From Hyphochytrium catenoides (lineage: Eukaryota; Sar; Hyphochytriomycetes; Hyphochytriales; Hyphochytriaceae), in NCBI GenBank assembly GCA_900088475.1, contig FLMG01001782.1, positions 2,473 through 42,419 of the forward strand: a stretch of DNA of 39,947 nt, in the 5' to 3' direction. The notes below the pieces were generated by a model. It was not told the DNA's origin. It saw only the letters and a program-made list of their open reading frames with translations, and ran no database searches. The position numbers and the translations under genes were made by a program. Positions 1 through 10,057 of this stretch are shown in pieces. Position 1 is the stretch's first letter, and each line of letters begins with the position of its first letter.

Positions 1-36
1 TCTCTCTCTCTCTCTCTCTCTCACTCACACACACAA
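1..36. repeat. TC then CA dinucleotide microsatellite
   Basis: Positions 1-22 are an uninterrupted TC repeat, followed by a CA-rich run to about 36. The next 250 bases up to the IBA57 start codon are pyrimidine-rich and hold no supported gene; they are probably promoter and 5' leader. The repeat runs into the window edge, so its true length is unknown. Confidence 0.9.
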
Positions 37-292
37 AAATCACTCTTCTCTCCCTCCCTCCCCTTCCCATCACGCTTGCCCCGTCATCAGACGCCGTTTC
101 TTATCCTTACGTTGATCCTCCTCTCCTTACTTCCTCTATCATTTCCTATCCTCCCCATCGCTCTTGCGAGTTCCTAAGAATCAGGCGCTTTGTCTCCAAA
201 GACAAATTCCCACAGGCTTCACAGCAGGACACAGCAGTCGTGGAAGAAGGGCGCCGCCGCCGTTGCTACCCAGTAGTTCCAGTCGGTACAGA

Positions 293-2382
293 ATGCAGCA
301 CTGCCGTCGCCGTCTTCTTAGAGTTGTACGGCCTTGCTTGGCCCCTCAACAGTGCTCCGCGAGACCTCTCTCCAGTTCCACAAACGATTTACAGGCAGCT
401 CTAGCTCGCTCATCCTTCGTTAGGCTACGGGATAGAGCAGTTATTACTCTTAGGTGGCCGGCCTTCTTACTTTTCCTTCGCTCGATCGAGTGCTCTCTTC
501 CAAAGCTTGTCTTGTTGTTCTTCTTTCCTGTCCATGAGCCTGCTTTCCCAACTCTATTTCCACCTTCTCTCTATCTCACACTTACTCTTCAGGGGTCCAG
601 ACTCTAGGCATTTTCTCCAGGGTCTCGCGACAAACGACATCAATCAGCTCACCATCGGGAAATCACTTTACACAGCCTTTCTAACTTCCAAAGGCCGCAT
701 CCTTCTCGATGCCGTGGCCCATCAGCTTCCGGTAAAGCTTCGCACTACCGTCATGCCTCTCACGGGCCCCTGCTTCTCTTTCTTAATGTTTGACGTTGAG
801 GCTCTTTGCTCCTGACTCCCAAGATTCATCTCTGAGTTTCTTAGTTCAAACCCTATCCCTATAGGCAGAAGGGGGCCAGGAAGTCGTCTGTCTAGATGTG
901 GCCAAGGATCTACAAGGCGACGCGCTCAAACTCTTCCGCAGATACAAGCTCAGATCCAAGGTCTGTCCAAAGATCATCTACTTAGCTCTCTTCTATCCTG
1001 CACATGCTGGAGCTGTTACGCGATCTCCAATGTGGATGATAATCGATTGTCTCCAACTCGCCCTCATTGTCCAATGGGCATTGCTTACATCGCCTTTTCT
1101 GTCTTCTCTCTCATACCTTGACCATTCTTTCTTTCTCCAGGTAGATATCGTGGTTGAGGAGGAAACAGAAGTCATAGCTTCGCTCCCCAAGTTTGGACAG
1201 ACTGTAGGCAGCGCTACTGATGGAGCTGTGGACACTGGGGGAGTTTGGGGCTTAGATCCACGAACGGCCTTTCTAGGGTACAGAGGCCTTGTCCGATCTC
1301 TTGGAGGTGAGTACTTGGAATAAGACGAAACAAGGAGCCAAACAAAGAGGTGCTCTCATGGACCAAGAGGAGGCCAGAGATAAGGTGCTGAACCTCGACA
1401 GCGAAAGGCGCATTCAGAAAGGAAACACCAAGGGAAAGGGGGCTGATTTTAGTGGAGAACAGAGCTCCAAGGGCAGCTTTTGCGAGAGAGAGTGCAAATG
1501 GCTGGTACCATTCTGCAGCTGTCTAAGACCGCTTTATACTCATAGGGTCGCCCCAACTGTTGCCACAAATAGAAGCAGCGAAGAAAGAAACAAAAGAAGA
1601 AGAAGATAAGTTCTATCATATTTTCCGGTCGCTTCTGGGCGTTGCCGAGGGGTAAGGATGTAAAGCTGAAGCACCGCTCCTGTCTCACTAAACTGAAACA
1701 GAGTCTGATCGGCGTTAGTGGTCTCTCGTTATTCTTCTCACATTGTCCTTTTTGGGCTTACCTAGCTGCTATGTCAGCCTAGCCCTACTGGCATGCCTCT
1801 TTCGGACTTTCTTTGGTAACCTCTAAGCTGTGATCTGCTACTAACAAGCTCTTCCTCATCCCTAGCTCTGAGTTGCGGGAGCGGATTCCCCTGGAATGCA
1901 ATGTGGATCTTCTGCATGGCGTGAGCTTCTCCAAGGGATGTTACTTGGGCCAAGAGCTCATTGCCAGGACGCAGTTCAAAGGGAATATTAGAAAGAGAAT
2001 TTTCCCCATTCTCTTTGTTTCGCTAGAAGCTGCCAATCAGGGAGAAGAATTGCCTGATATGTACCGTGGCTCTTACACAGCATTAACCGCTTCCACGTCT
2101 TCTTCGCCCCTTGCAACGGGGGAGACGAAGGATGTGCTTCTTCAGACAGAGAAAGGAGGAACTGGGAGTAAGGCCGGGACTATATTGCGCCTTAGACCTC
2201 ATGCTAATGTCGGTTTGGCGATGCTGAGACTGCAGAGCGTGCACGAGGTGACAGGCGCTGAAACTAGCCGTCTTATCTTTAGAGGGGGAAGAGAAGGAGA
2301 GGAGAAGGATTACAAGGTCATCCCACTAGTGCCTGAGTGGTGGCCGCAGATAGATGCAGAGACCGGAAAGCTAATTATTTAA
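293..2382 (+). CDS. IBA57: IBA57-like mitochondrial Fe-S assembly factor (YgfZ/GcvT family)
   Basis: Folate-binding GcvT-fold protein; IBA57 acts with ISCA1/ISCA2 in the mitochondrial matrix to mature [4Fe-4S] proteins. Six exons join in phase: 293-453, 593-731, 865-960, 1141-1306, 1573-1651, 1866-2382, giving 385 aa, close to the family size. The N-terminus is rich in Arg and Ser without acidic residues, as in a matrix-targeting peptide. The family signature KGCYLGQE sits near residues 237-244 with its invariant Cys near 239. Other family-typical segments are [10 protein letters not shown], a K-G-R-I-L-L-D stretch and LRSKVDI. The ATG at 293 is the first one in frame; upstream reading is open only from a TTG. 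The exon 4/5 junction uses a weak acceptor (CAAATAG), chosen because it restores phase and continues homologous sequence. The gene converges on the Pol I subunit gene. Confidence 0.93.
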
Positions 2383-2430
2383 ATAGGTTCAAATTAGTAC
2401 AAGCCCTGCCCAAGCCAAGTCTCCATTCCC

Positions 2431-5400
2431 TCAGCAACCGGTTTCTTTGAGTTTTAGAGTCATCTTGATATTCATCCCTGCCAGTTCGTTCGCCAAGAAT
2501 CTAAATACGTAGGGCATTGCCACGGCTCGGCACGTGTCGGTCCGGTCACACCTACGTACCAGGTTTTAAAAGGCAGAAGGTGACAGTGGAAAAAAAGGAG
2601 AACACGGCAGGACTTTGAAGCGCCAGCTAGATCGACAAAATTGATTGGCAAGACCAAGGGAATCCATGGGATACACAGACTGCTAAAGTTTGGCTTACCG
2701 CCGGCACGTTAGTCGTTCCCTTGAAGCTTTCTCCGCCACTGTGAGTGCCCCTTGTCCAGCGGTAGCAATGGTCTCTCTGACTGTGACTGGAGACAGCATA
2801 CTTCCACAACGCGAGCAGACGTGTGCTATGTGCTTGTCTGAGCAGTTCATCAATCGATCATGGAGGAGGAAGGCAGTTCCATGGCCAATCAAGGCATCTC
2901 TTTCCATCTCTCCGAAACGAATACCTGAGAAAGAAGAGGTAAACAGAGAGACTTACTGCCTGCGTCTGGTCATGAGGGTCAACAGCAGAAGATTGAGCGC
3001 GAGCAAAGGCTCATGGAGAGTGAGGCAGTAGCGCAGGCCTGGAAGGTGAGACTGTAGACCAAAAATTCCTAATAAAGAGGTAGCTTGCAGAGGAGAATAG
3101 CGAAAGAGCGTCCAGTACTAAGTAAATGCGCAACTGCGGGGATCGAATCCCCATGGTAATGTACCAAAGCCGCAAGTTCGCAGCAGTGAAACGACGAAGA
3201 CAATATGATAAAGGAAGAGATGGAAGTAATCTGAGCCCGCACCTCCATGCTTCTTTCTGCCCTTGATAGGTTGCCTGGTTAACGGGTTCACAGGCCCCGT
3301 GGCTCTTACTTGGCTCTTATCGCTAACCATGTGCCTGAGTCGCTGATAGTACACCACCCCGATGTAGATGTCAGCGTGCATCACTGTGCCCGAGATGCCG
3401 CTGTACAGCGGCTCGCTGCCGTAGTAAGCATACCTGAAAGAAAGAAGGGTTACAAGCTGTTCTTTGCCCCTATCTATACCGACTACTGTTGACCCTATCA
3501 ACCTCGCTCTTGCGGTGTCATTTCTCTCTCTCTCTTTGTAAGCCTCCCCCGGTCAAGAGTTCAAGAGTTAGTCCCGTAGCAGTGATATTACATACCCTGC
3601 TGCTCGAAGCTGCTCGCCGAAGTAATCAATGGCGCGATGCTTCTCATGCCACTGGAATGGTGTCGCGTCCTGATACATCCCTGTCACACGGGAATAAGAA
3701 TAGAAGTAAGAAAGAGTTGCGAACGGGTGTGATGAACTTGTGGACAGTCGAGTTAGATTAGGCCACAAGTAAAGCATGCAAGACGCTTGCATCACAGTGA
3801 CTATGAGAAACTCTTAAACGCCCATGATTTCCTCCCTTCTCGACCGCCCATTAGCATAAACACTGCATATTAGTGTCACGTACCGTGCAGTGCTCCAGCT
3901 TTTGCAGCCATGCTCTCTATTAACATTCCGATGGTCATTCGAGAAGGGAAAGCATGTGGGTTGATGATGACATCTGGAGTCATCCCAGACTCAGAGAAAG
4001 GCATGTCCGTCTGTGGCCAGAGTACGGACATCACACCCTAAAGAGAGGAGGGATGTTAGAGGATTGAACGCACACTTCCGCACAAGCAACTTTTGCTGGC
4101 TATCAGCAGTCTCGTTCAAAATGCGGACTACTGTGCTGTTTTTGGCAATCCTCACCTTCTGTCCGTGCCGACTACTGAATTTGTCGCCAACTATAGGGTT
4201 TCTCCTGTACCGAAGTTTTATGCCAAGCTTTTGTAGCTGCCCTCCGGCATCGTTGCCAAGCAATCGCACCTATTTAGGATGAAGAGGAAGAGAACGTTAG
4301 GCAATGAGGCGATAGGCCACGGACGTAGTCCGTAAATGATCCCCGCTTAGTGGATTGGGGAACACCAAAAGTTAGTCCAGGAATCGGACTAGAAGAGCCA
4401 ACCTGATCAATGAAGGCCGGTTCGTGGTCCTTGTGCTTTCCTATCTTTGAGCTTCCGGTGACTTCGTCATATACGCAGTATAGAGGATCTCCTTCCTCTA
4501 CTAGGGTTCCCACCTGAAGATAAGCCGGTGAGCTTGAGGGCAGTAATTCAACATTCTTTACCCCCTTGCCCGATTCATCTATTATATGCATCCCCTCCAC
4601 ATTGTCCGTTTCTTCTCTTATGCGAGTGCTCACCTCAGGGAGACCATCAGCGTCCAGATCCTCTGTAAACTTAGCCCCAGAGGCACCTTGAAGCCAATGA
4701 AGAAATAAGCGATCAGAATGCGGGATGAGATTACCTGCAGCAGTTAGTTGTTTCTTACCGCGTTGTGGCTTGATGTTAGAGAAGTACTTTTTAGGCTTCT
4801 CTCCTACCCTTCTTTTGTCATCTGTGAGATCTACCACCAGATGCTTGTACACCGATGCATGACCAAATCCTCGTTCATAGCTGCTCTTGTTAAGGATCAT
4901 AGCGTCTTCCATATCGTAGCCTTTTGTTCCCAAAGTGTGGCAGGGTAAGGGTTAGCGAGGCCGCAGGGTAGAAAGGTCATGAGCCACGACAAAGAACATG
5001 CAATTCCAAAAAGTGGTATGGGTAAGGGTTAGCGAGGTCGCAGGGTAGAAAGGTCATGAGCCATGACAAAGAACATGGAATTCCAAAAAGTGGTATGGGC
5101 AGCAAATGGGCTCCGCAAATGCGTGCTCTGTTCTTGAAGGGGCTCTCTCACCTGTATATGAGATAACTGCAACTACTGCGTTGGTTCCACTAGGATAGTC
5201 ATCCATCTGGAACTGTGCATGTCGGCGATTTTGCACTATAGGAGCCTATCATGCAGGTCGAAAGGTAGATGAAACGTTATCGAAGAGAGGAAAGTTAAAA
5301 CGAGTGTTGAGACGTAAAGACCACCCAACGTTCCAGTTTTGTTGATAGACTCACACTCGTTCCTTGACTTCTCATGTCCTCCTACTTCGCCCTCTGAAGT

Positions 5401-8400
5401 CACACATTTCACTTGCTTTTGCCTCACCTGCGGTGTCTGTATCCTGTACATCTTGTTGTCTGTGCGGTGGGGAATTGAGTGGCACGGTGTGCCCATCGTT
5501 TGCTTACCCATCTGGCATTGATACATATTACGCGGACTCTGATTATAATCTATACCCCAGAAATTGGTGGAGATGAGGATCGGTCAGAATACAATCTTCT
5601 AAGTGCAATCACATGCCAACAAAGGTACGACCAACTTTCGGCACATAAGTAAGATGTAGTGAGGTATGAGTCTATAAGGCCAGGCGTGTGGAGGAAGTAA
5701 CAACTAGCCTCACCTGAGAAAGGAGTAAGAGAGGCAATGAGGGAAAGCATGTTTGTTGGATCCAGCTCCTGGTGTGTCGTAAGCTCATAAATATCCTCAG
5801 GTGTACAGCCAATCTCCATGAAGACCTGTTATACAATCAGTCAGTTCCTTTCGACAGCTTCCTAGTACACTTCTTGGGCTCTTTGGAGAGATGCAATAGA
5901 TTCTGACCTGCTCCATGGGCCCAATGTATTCTACTCCCTGGCTCCTGAGCTGAAGTACTGGTCGAATCAATCTAGCAGCTGCTGTAGCGAGGAATAGGCC
6001 AGGGTATGGACCGCCCCCACCTTCTTCTGGAAGGATTAAGCAGACCTCCATATCCGGGACTACTCCCTGTCAGAAGGATAGTGGAACGTGGAAGGGGTCA
6101 GGGGTTGTGTGACAATAAGCAAAGTTACCAAGTGCATCACTAGGATAGCATAGAAGGCAAGGTTGGCCCCCAAGTAAAGAAAGATTTAACAGGTTTCGGT
6201 GTAGACATGCTTTGATTCAGAAGACAACTATTTATAGGGATGGGGTAAAGGGAAAGGGTATTATCCAAGGTAAGCTGCGTTCTTATCGGCGTACTTACAT
6301 TGTCCTTCAAATCTCTCGCAGCTCTTGCTCTCAGCAACTTGACCTTCAGCATTCTTAATGTACTTGCAATATCCTTGCAGACGTTAATGGGGGCTCCTCC
6401 AAGAATTCTCCCGTCAAGGGTGATCGTTAAGAAGTTAAACGGTAAGATGAGTCCACCGTCACTGTGGCCTCGGGCTGGGGTCATGCCTGTAGTTGGTGAT
6501 TAGCGCTTGGAATCCTTAACAAGTCATGAATCAAGGCGCAAAGCGGACAGCAAGAGAAAATCAAGCAGTTTAAGGCAGGACGCTATCGATAGCGACATCG
6601 AGAGTCTATAATGATAGTCGGTTAAGCACGAGTCCTCTGCCGTTGAGGGACAGGGCTGCACCTACCCAAGGAAACCAAAAACTTAGATAGCTCATCAACT
6701 TTCTCCCTCACTGTGTCCTCAGTAAAAGGGGGACGGGTAACCACTTTGCATTCTGCTGCTAAGTGATTAAGCAAGCCACAAGGCGAGCCATCTGGAGTAT
6801 GGACAGGGCACAAAAATCCCCACGACTCTGGCAAGAGTTTTCGAGGTGATGTCGTTTTCATGGTCGTGAAGAATTGTCCTCTAAATAAGCGAACGGATAC
6901 AGTCAGATAGTTGCAGGGTGAACCAAGGGAAGCAAACAGAAGAAGCGACACAGGACAACGGGCTGGGAAATTGGAAGGTGCGGTGTGCCAGAAGCACAAG
7001 ATGATTATAAAAGATCATACCGGGTGAGAATTCACCCAGCAAAAAAGATCATGATAGGTCCAAAGGAGAATCACAATAGGTTGACCTCCTCCAGCTGCCT
7101 ACCTGTGCACTGATCTGAAGTGCGAGAGATATCGGTAATAATTTAGCTTCTCGGCGACAATAGTATATCCGCTCACTTGCATCATATCCAAACCGCTGCT
7201 ACTCTTTAAGTTACCCGTGGCAAGAAGATAGCCCAAAAGCCGCCCAATGTCCGCTTGACGGTCAATGACCTTTCGAAGGTAGGAAGAGTCCCCTATTGAG
7301 CCACGGACCTTGGCCTCGTCCATGCGATATTCCTTTAAGATCGTAGCGCGGACGGCACTAATATGGAAGTAGGGAGGAAGGAGTAAAGTGAGATCGCTAA
7401 AACAGACACGTGATAGGCATCGATAGTAAGTTAGACCAAGCAGCAGCCCAAGAGGTAAGCAGGGACAAAACAGTGTCGCACACCCCAACAGAGCAGAATA
7501 GTGAGGTACCTTAACATCTCCTCTAGCTTCTCTTTGATGAACATGAGGTAGAGATGTCCTGGCAGAAGCAGCTCGTGGTTCATGAGGACGTCAGGTCGAT
7601 CCTCTGCCACATCTCCCTTAACAAAGCCAAAGAGTTTCCGCAGCATGAATAGCAAGAGCTCTACTTTCTCTGCTCGTCCTTGGTCTCCTTTCTCAATGTG
7701 GACAAAAATGAACCTATCAATTAGCAAGTTCCCCACTTCCACGTCGGTCATATCTTCTGGAATGTCTGGAATGACTACACGGAAACGGGAGCCCAAGTAG
7801 GCAAGGCACTCCATCTAGCAAAAATTGACAGCAAGCGGTTAGAACAAACGCAGAAAGGCAGAGCTGGCAAGCTCTTTTGCAGTTTTACCTGTGTATAGAG
7901 CCCCCAACGCTTACTGTCTCGCAAAATGATCTCTAATCGATCACTAAGATAGGTGTTATCTTTATCACCTCTGAGAGTCCGCTCATATATTTCTCTGGCG
8001 GACAGAAGAGTCAGAGCGATACAATTTGGTATTCGATCAGCAGTTTGGCAACTGGTATCAGCAGGAAGTGAAAAGAAGGTGCAGCATTGACGCCATGATA
8101 TGATCCTGATGTGCACTCAGAACCAGCGGTCGCATAAAGAAAGTTACAGGAGAAGAGAGCCGACAGGAGCAAGATCTGTCGCCTCGCTGGGCCGAGGCAG
8201 AGAGTGTTTGTTTTTACCTGTCGGTAAGTGGTTTAAGCGCCTTCAAAAGAATGATCACCGGGATAAGGAACTCTTGCTTTCTCACAGAGAACCTAACTGT
8301 GGCGTTGCCGTCCTGAAGATAGTGAATTGTCACACTCACTCCACTCTGGTCTCTGCGCACGCATCGGATAACCACTGCTTTATCGCTGTAGGATGTGCCA

Positions 8401-9248
8401 CGGTTGGCGAAGGAACCACGTTGAATGGCCTGTAATTGAGGGCATAAGCAGAGTTAAACCTGGGGCAAGGTGAACAGCTAAGAGAACGAAGAAAGAGTAA
8501 GACAGACAGTTACCAGAGACCTGGCAGTCGACGTGTAAGTTCAAACAAATGGACAAAGGCGGGAACGTTAAAGTTTATACCATCACATGGTTCCTGCGCG
8601 GAAGCTGTAGTAGACGAATACAACGTTCGATGCCGTTGCAAATGAAATAGCCTCCCATCTCATTGGGCTCCTCTCTTCTCTCAACGAGCTTCTGAGGTGT
8701 GAGATTTGCCAAATGGCAGCGCTTTGACCGCACCATTATTGGCACATTGCCCACCCTAAGGAAGGAATTTTAGGCTTTGAAGTCACAAAGACGCATCCAC
8801 GAGCTAGTGGGTACCTCTTCTGAATCCTATCGACCTCGCCGCCATCTCCAACTCTCTTGCAGAAGGTGACAAGCAAAGGCGCACTATACATCAGCCCCCT
8901 CTCTCGGCATTCGTTAGGGAAGAGCCGATTCTAAGAAGGAACAACGAGGTCAGAACTCTCTCTCCATGAATTTGTCGATCTAATGTGTACCTCTGTGGAG
9001 TCATCGTCCTTCATTGGATAACCAATCTGCGCGTCTTCAATCCAGAAATGAAGAGCTGGAGCTCCTTCGATAGTCAGTTTCTGGGGTAGGAGGTCGGCCA
9101 CGGCAATCGCCAGACCCTCATCGATCATATAGTCGAAAGACTCGACATGCGGTGCCACCAGCTCGTGCAGCTTCAGATTAGCCCTTGTGGGCACTGCACC
9201 GGGGTTTGAAGACGGGTTTGTGGCTGTGGCGCCAGAAGGCTTCCCCAT
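2431..9248 (-). CDS. POLR1B: RNA polymerase I second-largest subunit (RPA2/RPA135)
   Basis: Second catalytic subunit of nucleolar RNA polymerase I, which makes pre-rRNA. Twenty-one exons join in phase to 1217 aa (human about 1135). From 5' to 3': 9248-8991, 8930-8815, 8755-8581, 8429-8218, 7994-7889, 7814-7510, 7357-7103, 6880-6666, 6486-6299, 6066-5908, 5825-5714, 5549-5428, 5245-5152, 4920-4759, 4686-4403, 4269-4156, 4037-3884, 3680-3596, 3433-3243, 2924-2699, 2551-2431. Diagnostic segments are [31 protein letters not shown], and [20 protein letters not shown] near residue 773; the last is the Pol I version (Pol II has GYNQED). [30 protein letters not shown] and a CxxC...CxxC zinc ribbon near residues 1139-1179 follow. 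The final exon gives [17 protein letters not shown], the expected C-terminus. The start is the first in-frame ATG before the conserved HVESF segment. The frame stays open upstream to about 9360 without an ATG, so an extra 5' exon is possible. Confidence 0.97.
4943..5096. repeat. 77-bp direct tandem duplication inside a Pol I subunit intron
   Basis: Positions 4943-5019 and 5020-5096 are two adjacent copies of the same 77-base unit. I see three base differences between them: a C/T after GCGAGG, a C/T in GAGCCAC/TGAC, and a C/G in ACATGC/GAATT. Each copy begins GGGTAAGGGTTAGCGAGG. The pair occupies about two-thirds of the intron between the exons ending at 5152 and starting at 4920. No coding role is visible. 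Confidence 0.95.
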
Positions 9249-10057
9249 GTCGCCTCTTCTAAGGCTGCTTCCTGCAGTCTTTTGTACTTCAAGCTGCTGT
9301 CGTCTGAGCTTCGACTTGGCCACACGCTTGTGCTCCCGGCTCGTGGCTCCAGCCCCCGTTGAGGGCTGAGACTACCTTAAGTCAGGCACCCAGAAAAAAA
9401 ACAAAAAGCATCTGCGATCTTTCTGGCACTGGTTTCTCTCTGCGTCTCACTGGCGGGGGAGTTTCATACCGGCACGGAGGCGGCTGGCAAAGGCCCGAAG
9501 CGCTGCGACACTGGATGGCGGGAGCAGCAGGAGCAGCAGGAGCAGCAGCAGCAGGAGGAGCGATGAGAATGAGAAGCCCCATGACCTGTGATGTTTGGGA
9601 TTCTGAGCCAACGAATGGGTCCTATCATTGGAGAGTCATTCTCGATAACGCTATGGCTATTACAAATAGACGGGCAATATATCTTTCTTCCGGATGGACA
9701 TGAAAATAGGGTGATCCAGAATGTAAAGGTAGTTATGGGGAATCTTCATACGGCATACAGAACAAGCTCACAACCGCCTCAACAACTCCACAAACAGCGC
9801 CTTACATGTACGTACACCCAGGTATTGCTACACGGTGTCTGGGAGATAAAATTTCCAAGTGACCTGCTACTCGTACTGTGTAACAACGGATCTGCAGATG
9901 AAGCACGGTCCAGCATCTGGAGCTCCGATGACAGCCTCAGATCACCAGGTCTTCGGTGTCCATGATAGTTTAGAGGGGAAGAAGAATCCAAACACTTGTT
10001 GCTGAGCGTACTAAGGGCTTAGGGATAGTGATTTATTTAAGCTAATATCTACCTAGG
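9249..10057. promoter_or_regulatory. Head-to-head spacer between the Pol I subunit gene and RTF1
   Basis: This 0.8 kb lies between two divergently transcribed genes, so it should hold both promoters; no core element can be named with confidence. A GCA/GGA-rich microsatellite lies at 9521-9560. A 62-codon reading frame from an ATG near 9515 runs through that repeat but has no recognisable product. The first 110 bases are an open, ATG-less continuation of the Pol I subunit frame on the minus strand. A TTTATTTAAG stretch lies just upstream of the RTF1 ATG. Confidence 0.5.
9521..9560. repeat. GCA/GGA trinucleotide-type microsatellite
   Basis: An imperfect run of GGAGCAGCA units in the spacer between two divergent genes. 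It could encode an Ala/Gly run on the plus strand or a Pro/Ala run on the minus strand, but no gene is supported across it. Confidence 0.85.

Noticed and set aside
2472-2682. Alternative last exon for the Pol I subunit in another frame
   Set aside because: It keeps phase but gives an unconserved tail and breaks the zinc ribbon. The exon at 2431-2551 restores CxxC and the conserved MPYVFRF...ELAGMNI end.
3128-3200. tRNA-like T-arm (CGGGG-ATCGAAT-CCCC) near 3137-3152
   Set aside because: No matching acceptor stem, D-arm or anticodon arm at tRNA spacing on either strand; it lies inside an intron of the Pol I subunit gene.
4943-5096. Interstitial telomere repeat
   Set aside because: Only single GGGTAA and GGGTTAG motifs per 77-bp unit, with no hexamer or heptamer array.
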